From the NCBI GenBank assembly GCA_016741945.1, contig JACVCQ010000001.1:1-37818 (forward strand): a DNA stretch of 37,818 nucleotides, given 5' to 3'. Made by a program: the position numbers and the translations under genes. Under the pieces are notes generated by a model. The model made no database searches. It was not told where the DNA came from and was given only the letters and a program-made list of their open reading frames with translations. This document shows, one piece after another, positions 31,589 to 37,818 of the stretch; within the stretch, counting starts at the first letter, position 1; each line of letters starts with the position of its first letter. The DNA comes from Chitinophagaceae bacterium. GTDB lineage: Bacteria > Bacteroidota > Bacteroidia > Chitinophagales > Chitinophagaceae.

Positions 31589-32041
31589 TTATAAAGATAG
31601 TTTTTTTCTTGTGATCAAAAATGCTTCGTAGGGTTCATTTTCTTTGAAGTGTTCCAGTATACTATCCTTCCATCCAAATAAATAAAAGTCACGTTTTATA
31701 GCAGGCAGATATTTTGTTATACCGATTCTATACAAACGCGTACGACTTTTTGTACTTCCTGATGCATACACACAGACATTCGGATATGTATTAGTAAAAA
31801 TATAAAGCGTCCGTACAACTGTGGCCAAGACTAACTCACTGTCAGCGTTATTTGAAATGATGCTGTCATTAATGTCTCCTTTTTCGTTTACCTTATCACC
31901 AAAAGCAAGATTGTACAGACCATTATCGTTAAGTTTGGTGTATTTAACAAGTTTAATAATCGACCCTTTAGGTCCAACACTGGTAAACTCAAATACCATT
32001 AATGAAGTGGAAGACTTCAATGGATATGCAGTGAGGTTCAT
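31589..32041 (-). CDS. DUF6934-family protein
   Basis: 150-aa protein of unknown function. MNLTAYPLKSSTSLMVFEFT, then SVGPKGSIIKLVKYTKL, YNLAFGDKVN, DSIISNNADSELVLATVVRT, GSTKSRTRLYRIGI and YEAFLITRKK fit the DUF6934 pattern seen in Bacteroidota, as far as I recall. The ATG at 32041 is chosen because the extension to 32116 would encode sequence from repeat copy 2. The coupled 55-aa gene follows. It is flanked on both sides by cloverleaf repeats and lies beside a toxin-antitoxin pair, suggesting an accessory or mobile module. Function unknown. Confidence 0.8.
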   Translation of the reverse strand: MNLTAYPLKSSTSLMVFEFTSVGPKGSIIKLVKYTKLNDNGLYNLAFGDKVNEKGDINDSIISNNADSELVLATVVRTLYIFTNTYPNVCVYASGSTKSRTRLYRIGITKYLPAIKRDFYLFGWKDSILEHFKENEPYEAFLITRKKLSL

Positions 32042-32094
32042 TTCTGGCGCTTTGGAAAAATGAGTAATGATGGTGGCTTCCAAAAATGCTTGCT

Positions 32095-32430
32095 TTGTCC
32101 ATCGTATTTCCCGCAAATTTGATGAACAGGTGGTTGACTTTGTTTCAAGTGAAGTGATAAGAAAGATCGCTCAGCAGTGTTGGCAAAGCCAACACTGCTT
32201 GAACACCCCATCACGATAATGTCATCCTGTCCAAAGGACTCCCGCGGAGAGGAGCATTGATCACGCAAGTGATCATTTGCGACGAAGGATCTGACTATTA
32301 TGGGTGTTTTATGGCTATCTGGAGAAGTAAAACTAAGTAGTACAACTTAGCTGTCTAACACGCAGAGTCCCCTCGTACCTCGGGAGACATCTGCGAAGAA
32401 CTTTTTTATTTATGAGACTCTTCGGAGAAT
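32095..32430. repeat. Cloverleaf-type dispersed repeat, copy 2
   Basis: Shares with copy 1 the left flank (gtattt-ccgc-aatttgatga, ttcaagtgaagtg), the central hairpin stem gtgttggc/gccaacac with loop AAA (32177-32195), gtcatcctg, the tgatcac/gtgatca hairpin, gcgacgaaggatctgac (32280) and the right tail (cctcgtacctcgggag near 32371). The left outer arm is absent and the inner arm has an insertion, so it is decayed. It abuts the start of the DUF6934 gene. Confidence 0.8.
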
Positions 32431-32504
32431 GAAAGATTGTGATGATGAAGACCATAGACAAGTATTCAAAAATAGATTCATGTATCGTCTAATTTTAATA
32501 CCAT

Positions 32505-32690
32505 TGATCATGCAAGTGATCATCTGTAATGAAGAATCAGATCGTTTTGTTAAGTTCTATTACAATCGGAATGGAGCAAAACTAAATATTACATTTAGCT
32601 GTGTAACATGCAGGCCCCCTCATGTCTCGGCAGACATCTGTAGTAATTTTATTTATAAGAATCTGTGGAGATGTTATAAATACATCAATT
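32505..32690. repeat. Cloverleaf-type dispersed repeat, copy 3 (degenerate right end)
   Basis: Begins in ttgatcatgcaagtgatcat (side hairpin) and follows the right tail of copies 1 and 2 with many substitutions (gaagaatcagatcg, ggagcaaaactaaatatt, cccctcatgtctcgg). Together with copy 2 it fills the 635-base stretch between the DUF6934 and NmrA-like genes; no gene is seen there. Confidence 0.65.
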
Positions 32691-32751
32691 AGACACATAC
32701 TCTATTGCGTATATGTTTAACTGTATAAATGGAGGGATGATTAATCAATTT

Positions 32752-33606
32752 TTATCTATTAAACTCATGTTGATAATCCTTAACAAATTCATGAAATGCA
32801 ATAGGTTTCCTTTGTAATAAAAATTCTAGGTCAGGTGTAACAGTTTTAAAATAATTTAATTTGATGTAGCTGTAGAGAACTGCTAAAAAATCAACCATCG
32901 GTTGGGGAATGCCAAAGTCATATAATGTTTGTTTATACTCTTCTTCAGTAGGATTGACATTTTGAATCGGTCGACCCAGTACTGTTGTAAATATCTCAGC
33001 CATTTTTTTATGGGAAAGGGCTTCGGCTCCTGTAATGGAATAGGTTTTTCCATAATGGGGATGAGGATATTCAAATACATTCGCAATAGCTTGTGCAACA
33101 TCTCTGATATCGTTGTAAGAAGTAGTACCATCACCGGTAGGTAAGTAGATCATACCTTTTTTTATAGCCCATAAATCGTAATTGATAAAATTTTGAAAAA
33201 TAAAATTAGGTCGCATAATCGTATAAGGAATTCCAGATTCTTTGAGAGCTTTTTCAGCTTTGTAATGTGAACTATTCGGATTAGCATCGGCTCCTAATAC
33301 AGTCGTTAATACAATGTGCTCAACTGAATATTCCTTCGCCTTTAGTAAAAGCGGGATAATTTGTTCTGAAAATTGATGAGAACCTGATGGTGCCACCAAA
33401 TAAATAGACTTCACCCCTTCTAAAAGCTGATCAAAGCTGGAAGGATCATTTAAATCATACTTAGTTGTGATGACTTCCTTTCCTAATATTTCTTTTAACT
33501 TCTCGGTATGATCAAAACTTGCAGCTTTGATCGCAATGCCTTTTTTGAGTAGCGCTTTAGCTATATTGTTCCCGAATGTTCCTGTTGCACCTGTTACTAA
33601 AATCAT
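32752..33606 (-). CDS. NmrA-like NAD(P)-binding protein (atypical SDR)
   Basis: 284-aa Rossmann-fold protein. The nucleotide-binding motif is MILVTGATGTFGNNIAKALL (GxxGxxG, residues 6-12), followed by the NmrA-type core IYLVAPSGSHQFSEQIIPLL, then IVLTTVLGADANPNSSHYKA and ESGIPYTIMRPNFIFQN. The family includes NADPH sensors and quinone/azo-type reductases; no Tyr-x-x-x-Lys of classical SDRs was identified. Divergent from an HxlR regulator, a very common pairing, so probably regulated by it. The ATG at 33606 is 54 bases from the nearest palindromic operator candidate. Confidence 0.9.
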   Translation of the reverse strand: MILVTGATGTFGNNIAKALLKKGIAIKAASFDHTEKLKEILGKEVITTKYDLNDPSSFDQLLEGVKSIYLVAPSGSHQFSEQIIPLLLKAKEYSVEHIVLTTVLGADANPNSSHYKAEKALKESGIPYTIMRPNFIFQNFINYDLWAIKKGMIYLPTGDGTTSYNDIRDVAQAIANVFEYPHPHYGKTYSITGAEALSHKKMAEIFTTVLGRPIQNVNPTEEEYKQTLYDFGIPQPMVDFLAVLYSYIKLNYFKTVTPDLEFLLQRKPIAFHEFVKDYQHEFNR

Positions 33607-33659
33607 GATTATTTTTTTTGAAGTGTAAAAGTATTTTGGATAGTTTAGTTTTGAAATTT

Positions 33660-33675
33660 GTTACCTTATTGTAAC
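33660..33675. promoter_or_regulatory. Operator-like palindrome, site 1 (HxlR regulator)
   Basis: GTTACCTTATTGTAAC, an interrupted palindrome in the divergent NmrA-like/HxlR intergenic region. It matches the reverse complement of site 2 at 15 of 16 positions. Confidence 0.7.
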
Positions 33676-33688
33676 AGAAGAAAAACTA

Positions 33689-33704
33689 GTTACCATAAGG
33701 TAAC
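33689..33704. promoter_or_regulatory. Operator-like palindrome, site 2 (HxlR regulator)
   Basis: GTTACCATAAGGTAAC, with 6-bp arms around ATAA, 29 bp from site 1 start to start and 14 bases before the HxlR ATG. The position suits autorepression. Confidence 0.7.
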
Positions 33705-33717
33705 CAATTCACATACT

Positions 33718-34032
33718 ATGGAAAGTGTACATGATTTTTGCCCGGTTTCAAAAACCCTATCTTATATCGGTGGTAGGTGGAAGGTGGTGATTTTATTTTA
33801 CTTACAACATGGAAAAAGAAGATTTGGGGAAATCTCGGCACGCATACCCAATATATCAAGGAAAGTGTTAACCGAACAATTAAAAGAATTAGAGACAGAT
33901 GGACTGATTCAACGTACATCTTTTAAAGAAGTACCTCCAAGGGTAGAGTATTCCATTACTGCGCTCGGATTAAGTCTTAATAAGGTTTTAAAAGAGATGG
34001 AAGTATGGGGATTTGAACACAGGGGTTTATAG
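33718..34032 (+). CDS. HxlR-family winged-helix transcriptional regulator
   Basis: 104-aa DNA-binding protein. FCPVSKTLSYIGGRWKVVIL (with the family's near-N-terminal Cys, C8, often redox-active) is followed by the winged helix RRFGEISARIPNISRKVLTE, then QLKELETDGLIQRTSFKEVP and PRVEYSITALG. It starts at the ATG at 33718; the extension to 33658 would be translated from the operator palindromes. It likely represses itself and the divergent NmrA-like gene via the two sites above, responding perhaps to electrophiles or aldehydes as relatives do. Confidence 0.93.
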   Translation: MESVHDFCPVSKTLSYIGGRWKVVILFYLQHGKRRFGEISARIPNISRKVLTEQLKELETDGLIQRTSFKEVPPRVEYSITALGLSLNKVLKEMEVWGFEHRGL

Positions 34033-34245
34033 TTAAGTCAAAATTTAATCGTCTTCATTATAGTCAAAGAATAAAGCTGCTTTATTGATGCTTGTTTGAA
34101 TAGAATAACTTGGTTACAAAAGGCATCAGCAAGTGTTTTAATTATGGCGAATTCGCCATAATTAAAATGGGGTTTACTGACGGTTTCCCAACTGCCAAGG
34201 AATTCAATGGTATTTATGTTTCTTAGCCAATCAGAAATAAAGAAA

Positions 34246-34590
34246 TCGCCATCCTTCGTCGCAATTTCCGACTTCGTCGGAATGCTTCCTTCATTACATT
34301 CAGGATAAACCTCAGGATGACAACGACAAGGGACATCAACTTGCTGTGTTGGCTTCGCCAACACAGCGTTAACACACAACACTGAACCGTCATCCTGAGG
34401 AGCATTGATCACGCAAGTGATCATCTGCGACGAAGGATCTGACCATTATGGGCGTTTTATGGCTATAGGAGAGAAGCAAAACTAAATAGTACATCTTAGC
34501 GGTGTAATGCACAGAGTCCTCTCGTACCTCAGAGACATTTCGGAGAACTTTTTATTTATGAGACTTTGTGGAGAAGGAAAAGTATGAAAT
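34246..34590. repeat. Cloverleaf-type dispersed repeat, copy 4
   Basis: Bases 34310-34445 match 31127-31262 of copy 1 over 136 bases except the central loop, TTC here (34354-34356) against GAA, i.e. its reverse complement. The left arm (34251-34263) is shortened and about 24 extra bases follow aatgc near 34281. The right tail runs to about 34590. Bases 34033-34245 before it show no gene, only a gaattcgcc/atggcgaatt-type dyad (aattatggcgaattcgccataatt, about 34139-34162). Confidence 0.85.
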
Positions 34591-34598
34591 CGGATTTC

Positions 34599-35270
34599 TT
34601 ACTCTATTTGATATCTCAAAAAAACGCCAAAGTTTTCAAATGTTTCTTTATTCATTCCAAATTGAGAAAAATCTGCACCTACACCAAACTGAAATTTTTG
34701 CTTATAGTTAAGTCCTATTCGAAAAAGCTGATTGCTGATGTTATGCTGTGTAAAAATATTCAAAATTTCTCGTTGTTGATTCGGGTATTTATTCTGTATA
34801 CCCAAATTTGTACCTGCTATTAACTGAGAGAATATCCCCCATTTTTTATTGAATTGTGGGGAATAGTTTATCAAAGTAAAAAAATCTAACGCAATTGGCT
34901 TTACCAATTGAACCATAGGAAATGCACTGATTGAAAAATCTTCCTTTTTGTTAAGATATCCAAACGATAGTCCCAAGGTGGGAATAAATTCAGTACCGTC
35001 AAACCCACCTCCACCGGACACTCCCAGCCAATTATTAAATTGGTAGGTTAATTGCCCTTCAATTGAAATTGTATTTTGGGTTTTGTCTTTATAATGAATA
35101 GCATAGAGGCTTTGAGAAAATATATTCCATCTACCTATACTGTCTAAGTCTTTTTGTATATATGCATAATAAAGCGTTTGTTTATTACCTGCCATTACTT
35201 CAAAAGGAATTTGGGCAGAAGTATGCTGAATAGTCATTATAAAAATGACTATAAAAATTTTTAATTTCAT
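34599..35270 (-). CDS. Exported, probably outer-membrane, protein of unknown function
   Basis: 223-aa protein. Signal peptide MKLKIFIVIFIMTIQHTSAQ. The rest shows alternating amphipathic strands with aromatic residues and glycine turns (QLTYQFNNWLGVSGGGGF, then TLGLSFGYL; final strand FENFGVFLRYQIE), suggesting a small beta-barrel. No family recognised. Same strand as the amine oxidase upstream (84-base gap), so possibly co-transcribed. The 3' end abuts the tail of repeat copy 4. Confidence 0.75.
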   Translation of the reverse strand: MKLKIFIVIFIMTIQHTSAQIPFEVMAGNKQTLYYAYIQKDLDSIGRWNIFSQSLYAIHYKDKTQNTISIEGQLTYQFNNWLGVSGGGGFDGTEFIPTLGLSFGYLNKKEDFSISAFPMVQLVKPIALDFFTLINYSPQFNKKWGIFSQLIAGTNLGIQNKYPNQQREILNIFTQHNISNQLFRIGLNYKQKFQFGVGADFSQFGMNKETFENFGVFLRYQIE

Positions 35271-35353
35271 CTTTCAAAAAGTTTGATATTTTTTTACGAT
35301 TATGAAAAAGCTAGATAATTATGAATTAGGGTTTTTATTGAGTAAAGCAAAAC

Positions 35354-36670
35354 CTAGCTTAATTCATGTAGAACCTGAATGGCGGAATCGATAGCCCCAT
35401 GAACGGTGCCATAATCTTTTTTGGTATTCATTGCTTCGCCTGCAAAAAATACTTTATTGTTGATCGGTTTTCTTGCGATTTCTCTTGCTGATGTACCACC
35501 TGGTTTCGTATAGCTATAAACGCCATTTATATAAGATTCTGCTCCCCAATCCTGTGCTAATCTATCAATGTAGTATTTAGAGGCTCTGCCATCGAAAATG
35601 GTATCCAACTCTCTTAAATAGTTTTCAATCGCTTTTCTAGGGTTGTCATAGTACATATCTGCTTTCACCCCCATCACTAGAGAAGTTAAGAGACTTTGAG
35701 AAGAACCCCCCTTTTTTGTTGGGTCAATATAGTAACCAGCGTATTTTCCATTGAATATACTGTGATTAAAAAACTGTTTCTCGAATTTTAGAAAAAGTTT
35801 CAAGCCCTTATCCATACCAATGAACTCGAATGCCTTTTTCTTATCAGTTGGTAGTTCAGGAGCAAAATCTATATTATCAGATTTTAGTATGGTAATTGGA
35901 ATCGTAATGATAATTTTATCAAACTCATAACTTTTGTTTTCAGCATTGAAAACCTTTATTAAAGAGCCAGTATAATCTATACTTCTTACAGGGAAGTTAT
36001 ATACAATTTCATCTTTCAATCTATCAACAAATCTTTTTTGAATAAAACCATACATCGTGGTATTTGTGAATTGATAATCTACAGGATCAAGCTGTTTTGT
36101 CATCATTGAAATTTCATTGGCTGAAAAATTTTCCGCTTTAGTTGTTGTATCGGTTAATACGTTCTCAATTAACTCTAAAAAGTTTGTGTCATTGTTGAAT
36201 TGCTTTGCATAATGTAAAACAGAAATATCATTTTTCAATGGTGTTTTGAGCTGTAAACTTTTTATAAATTCATAAAACTCTGATGGAAAATCATCTAAAA
36301 GCAACCCTTTATATAAGACTTTGATTGACTTATTTTTTTTATCAACATAAACTGGAGTTTTACTTTTCTTAGTGAGTTTATATAATTCATTATCATGCCC
36401 GTGTATCCACTGTGCTCCTAAATCAATCGGACTTGAAAAAAAAGACTTATTTTCATAAATTCTACCTCCTGCTCTGTCTTTGGCTTCAAGAACTATAACT
36501 TCATGTCCTTGTCTTTTGAGCATATCGGCTAAATACAAACCTGATATACCAGCTCCAATGACTCCAATTGTTTGATTTGGGTTCTTATTTGCTTGAAAAG
36601 CAACACTTGGAACTAAAGAAGCACTTAATCCTAATAAGGATATGCTTTTAATAAATTCTGCTCTATTCAT
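35354..36670 (-). CDS. Flavin-containing amine oxidase family protein
   Basis: 438-aa FAD enzyme. The N-terminus is a hydrophobic leader (MNRAEFIKSISLLGLSASLV), suggesting export or membrane anchoring; no twin-Arg is seen. Then come the dinucleotide motif IGVIGAGISGLYLADML, the Glu and GG motif VIVLEAKDRAGGRI and the amine-oxidase segment LGAQWIHGHD. The C-terminal FAD motif is KVFFAGEAMNTKKDYGTVHG. It is a monoamine/polyamine-oxidase-like flavoprotein; the substrate is unknown. The ATG at 36670 replaces an upstream TTG at 36685. The Crp-like gene lies 137 bases upstream on the same strand. Confidence 0.9.
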   Translation of the reverse strand: MNRAEFIKSISLLGLSASLVPSVAFQANKNPNQTIGVIGAGISGLYLADMLKRQGHEVIVLEAKDRAGGRIYENKSFFSSPIDLGAQWIHGHDNELYKLTKKSKTPVYVDKKNKSIKVLYKGLLLDDFPSEFYEFIKSLQLKTPLKNDISVLHYAKQFNNDTNFLELIENVLTDTTTKAENFSANEISMMTKQLDPVDYQFTNTTMYGFIQKRFVDRLKDEIVYNFPVRSIDYTGSLIKVFNAENKSYEFDKIIITIPITILKSDNIDFAPELPTDKKKAFEFIGMDKGLKLFLKFEKQFFNHSIFNGKYAGYYIDPTKKGGSSQSLLTSLVMGVKADMYYDNPRKAIENYLRELDTIFDGRASKYYIDRLAQDWGAESYINGVYSYTKPGGTSAREIARKPINNKVFFAGEAMNTKKDYGTVHGAIDSAIQVLHELS

Positions 36671-36807
36671 ACTACTGCGTATCAAAATTTAATTTCTTAA
36701 CTGATTAAATAACGAGAATAATGACAGCAGCAAAGGTTTGAATAAGAATTCGGAATTTTTTTGAGCTAAATCAAAAAATGATTTGATATAGATCAAAAAA
36801 TTATTTT

Positions 36808-37383
36808 TTATAATTTTCCTGATCTGATACGACTTAATGTTTCTTGTGTGATGTTTAGATAAGATGCAATATGTCCTAAATTGATTCGATTACCAATATT
36901 TGGAAATTGTATTAAGAGTTTCTCATAGCGTTGTTTGGCAGTAAGAAATTGTAAATCAGTTACTCTATCTTCAATTTGAGTAATATAATACTTTTCTATT
37001 AATTTAATATACCAAAGCGAGAAGGAATGGTGTTGTTGAAGTAAATGATAGAGATGACTATTCTCAATTGCGTACAATTCACTGTCTTCTAATAGTTGTA
37101 TGCTTTCAGTAGAGGGCTTTTGACTTACGAAACTTGGAGCATCTGCTACAATATCATTATCAAAAGAAAACCACACGTTACTTTCTTTACCAGTTTCATC
37201 GGAAAATGTATAGCGAGCTGCACCTTTAACTAAAACCCAAAGATATTTACATGGCCTTCCTTGTTTCAATAAATAATAATTTTTTGGGTATTCCTTGTAT
37301 TGAAAATGAAGTAAGACATCATCCAAAATTTGGTAAGGAAGTGGGTAAATACTATTGATAAAATTTGAAAAATCTGCTTTCAT
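36808..37383 (-). CDS. Crp/Fnr-family transcriptional regulator
   Basis: 191-aa protein. The cNMP-binding beta-roll is at about residues 20-110 (LKQGRPCKYLWVLVKGAARY, then ETGKESNVWFSFDNDI), followed by a dimer helix and a C-terminal helix-turn-helix (INLGHIASYLNITQETLSRI, then RSGKL). The strict E. coli CRP phosphate-binding RxS motif is not evident, so the ligand is uncertain. Bacteroidota have many short Crp-like regulators of this type. It stands upstream of the amine oxidase and may control it. Confidence 0.9.
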   Translation of the reverse strand: MKADFSNFINSIYPLPYQILDDVLLHFQYKEYPKNYYLLKQGRPCKYLWVLVKGAARYTFSDETGKESNVWFSFDNDIVADAPSFVSQKPSTESIQLLEDSELYAIENSHLYHLLQQHHSFSLWYIKLIEKYYITQIEDRVTDLQFLTAKQRYEKLLIQFPNIGNRINLGHIASYLNITQETLSRIRSGKL

Positions 37384-37612
37384 TGCTTTTACACGTCGAA
37401 CATTAATATCGTTTTCTAATTATATTGACTTATATATTCAGTCAACTATTTTAAGAGTCACCCAAAATAAGTTAATTTAAGAACTTCTAAGTAGATACTT
37501 ATATATAAAAAAATAAGTGAATGTATCTTTCTAAAAATTAGATAAATAACTCCTTTCTCTCCCCAAACCCCAATTTTCCCCCTCAAACCACCCATCTACC
37601 CAACTTTTTCCC
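37384..37612. other. Intergenic region upstream of rpsA, no gene seen
   Basis: AT-rich, with no credible reading frame. It holds the upstream control region of the Crp-like gene (-) and, from about 37551, a C-rich stretch (cccctcaaaccacccat) leading to the rpsA -7 box. No clear -33 TTTG is seen. Confidence 0.5.
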
Positions 37613-37620
37613 TACTTTTG
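37613..37620 (+). promoter_or_regulatory. Promoter -7 element of rpsA
   Basis: TACTTTTG matches TAnnTTTG, followed by CACCCC as at rpsJ (TTTGCAACCCC). The start of transcription is predicted near 37625. Confidence 0.6.
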
Positions 37621-37624
37621 CACC

Positions 37625-37646
37625 CCTGATTTATTAAACCATCAGG
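37625..37646 (+). promoter_or_regulatory. 5'-terminal hairpin of the rpsA mRNA leader
   Basis: CCTGAT (37625-37630) and ATCAGG (37641-37646) form a 6-bp stem with a 10-base loop, 8 bases before the rpsA ATG. It parallels the rpsJ leader hairpin, and both end 8 bases before the start codon. Confidence 0.5.
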
Positions 37647-37654
37647 ACTATTTT

Positions 37655-37818
37655 ATGAACATTTTTCGTAAACAATTAAACGCAGATGCTCAGGACAACG
37701 CGGGTACGCCCGAAGTTGATACTGCGACAACAAATGCACCTGAAGTTGCGCCGATCGTTGAGACAGCGCATGATGATTTTGACTGGAGCATTGACAAGCG
37801 TAATGTGGATCACTATGT
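37655..37818 (+). CDS. rpsA: 30S ribosomal protein S1, N-terminus (partial)
   Basis: The first 54 codons of a gene running off the window. MNIFRKQLNADAQDNAGTPE, an acidic Ala/Glu/Thr-rich leader, then DDFDWSIDKRNVDHY fits the N-terminus of Bacteroidota S1, in which DFxWxxD precedes the first S1 domains, as I recall. The S1 repeats are outside the window, so the assignment rests on this short segment, the TAnnTTTG promoter and the similarity of its leader to rpsJ's. No premature stops are seen. S1 binds mRNA at the 30S subunit. Confidence 0.75.
   Translation, partial: MNIFRKQLNADAQDNAGTPEVDTATTNAPEVAPIVETAHDDFDWSIDKRNVDHY

Noticed and set aside
34038..34424. Minus-strand reading frame of 128 codons
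   Set aside because: Its first half is the repeat copy 4 sequence; no codon or motif support for the rest.

Overview
The window looks like a chromosome segment of a Bacteroidota bacterium, most likely Chitinophagales/Chitinophagaceae (Sediminibacterium-like). This is inferred from a TAnnTTTG-type promoter in front of the tmRNA, S10 operon, secY and S1 genes, weak Shine-Dalgarno signals, moderate-to-low GC, a GNTQYAMAA tmRNA tag, and families such as DUF5117/DUF4953 metalloprotease and DUF6934. No database search was possible.

Layout. 1-2038: the 3' part of dxr (the first ~50 bases carry apparent lesions) and rseP. 2177-3303 (-): an unrecognised gene broken by an apparent one-base frameshift. 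3448-3817 (-): tmRNA with its promoter and terminator. 3877-6570: an IS3-family element on the minus strand, interrupted by a second, intact-looking IS3-family element (4551-5934, plus strand). Removing the inner element and one 3-bp target copy restores the outer transposase exactly. 6675-9170 (-): an O-antigen-ligase/polymerase-like membrane protein with a TPR tail. 9200-9408: a degenerate 11-bp tandem array. 9594-22614: the S10-spc ribosomal operon, rpsJ to rplO, then secY and map. infA, rpmJ, rpsM, rpsK, rpsD, rpoA and rplQ do not follow map, so the usual cluster is split here. Spacers in the operon are filled with short palindromic repeats.

22681-30322 (+): a BaiN/HI0933-type flavoprotein, a secreted DUF5117/DUF4953 metalloprotease, a CBS-domain protein, two unrecognised envelope-type proteins (one TPR), and a secreted MetX-like alpha/beta hydrolase. 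30343-34600 is an accessory region. It holds a MazF/PemK toxin with an RHH-type antitoxin, a DUF6934 gene coupled to a 55-aa ORF, a divergent NmrA-like/HxlR pair with two inverted operator-like palindromes, and four copies of a repeat that can fold as a cloverleaf. 34599-37383 (-): a small outer-membrane-type protein, a flavin amine oxidase and a Crp/Fnr-type regulator. 37655-37818: the start of rpsA (S1).

The core is a growth-rate-linked translation/secretion block. The edges are shaped by insertion sequences and palindromic repeats. The most unusual signals are the 11-bp array before rpsJ, the cloverleaf repeat whose two best copies differ only by inversion of a 3-base loop, and the DUF6934/55-aa gene pair embedded among those repeats.
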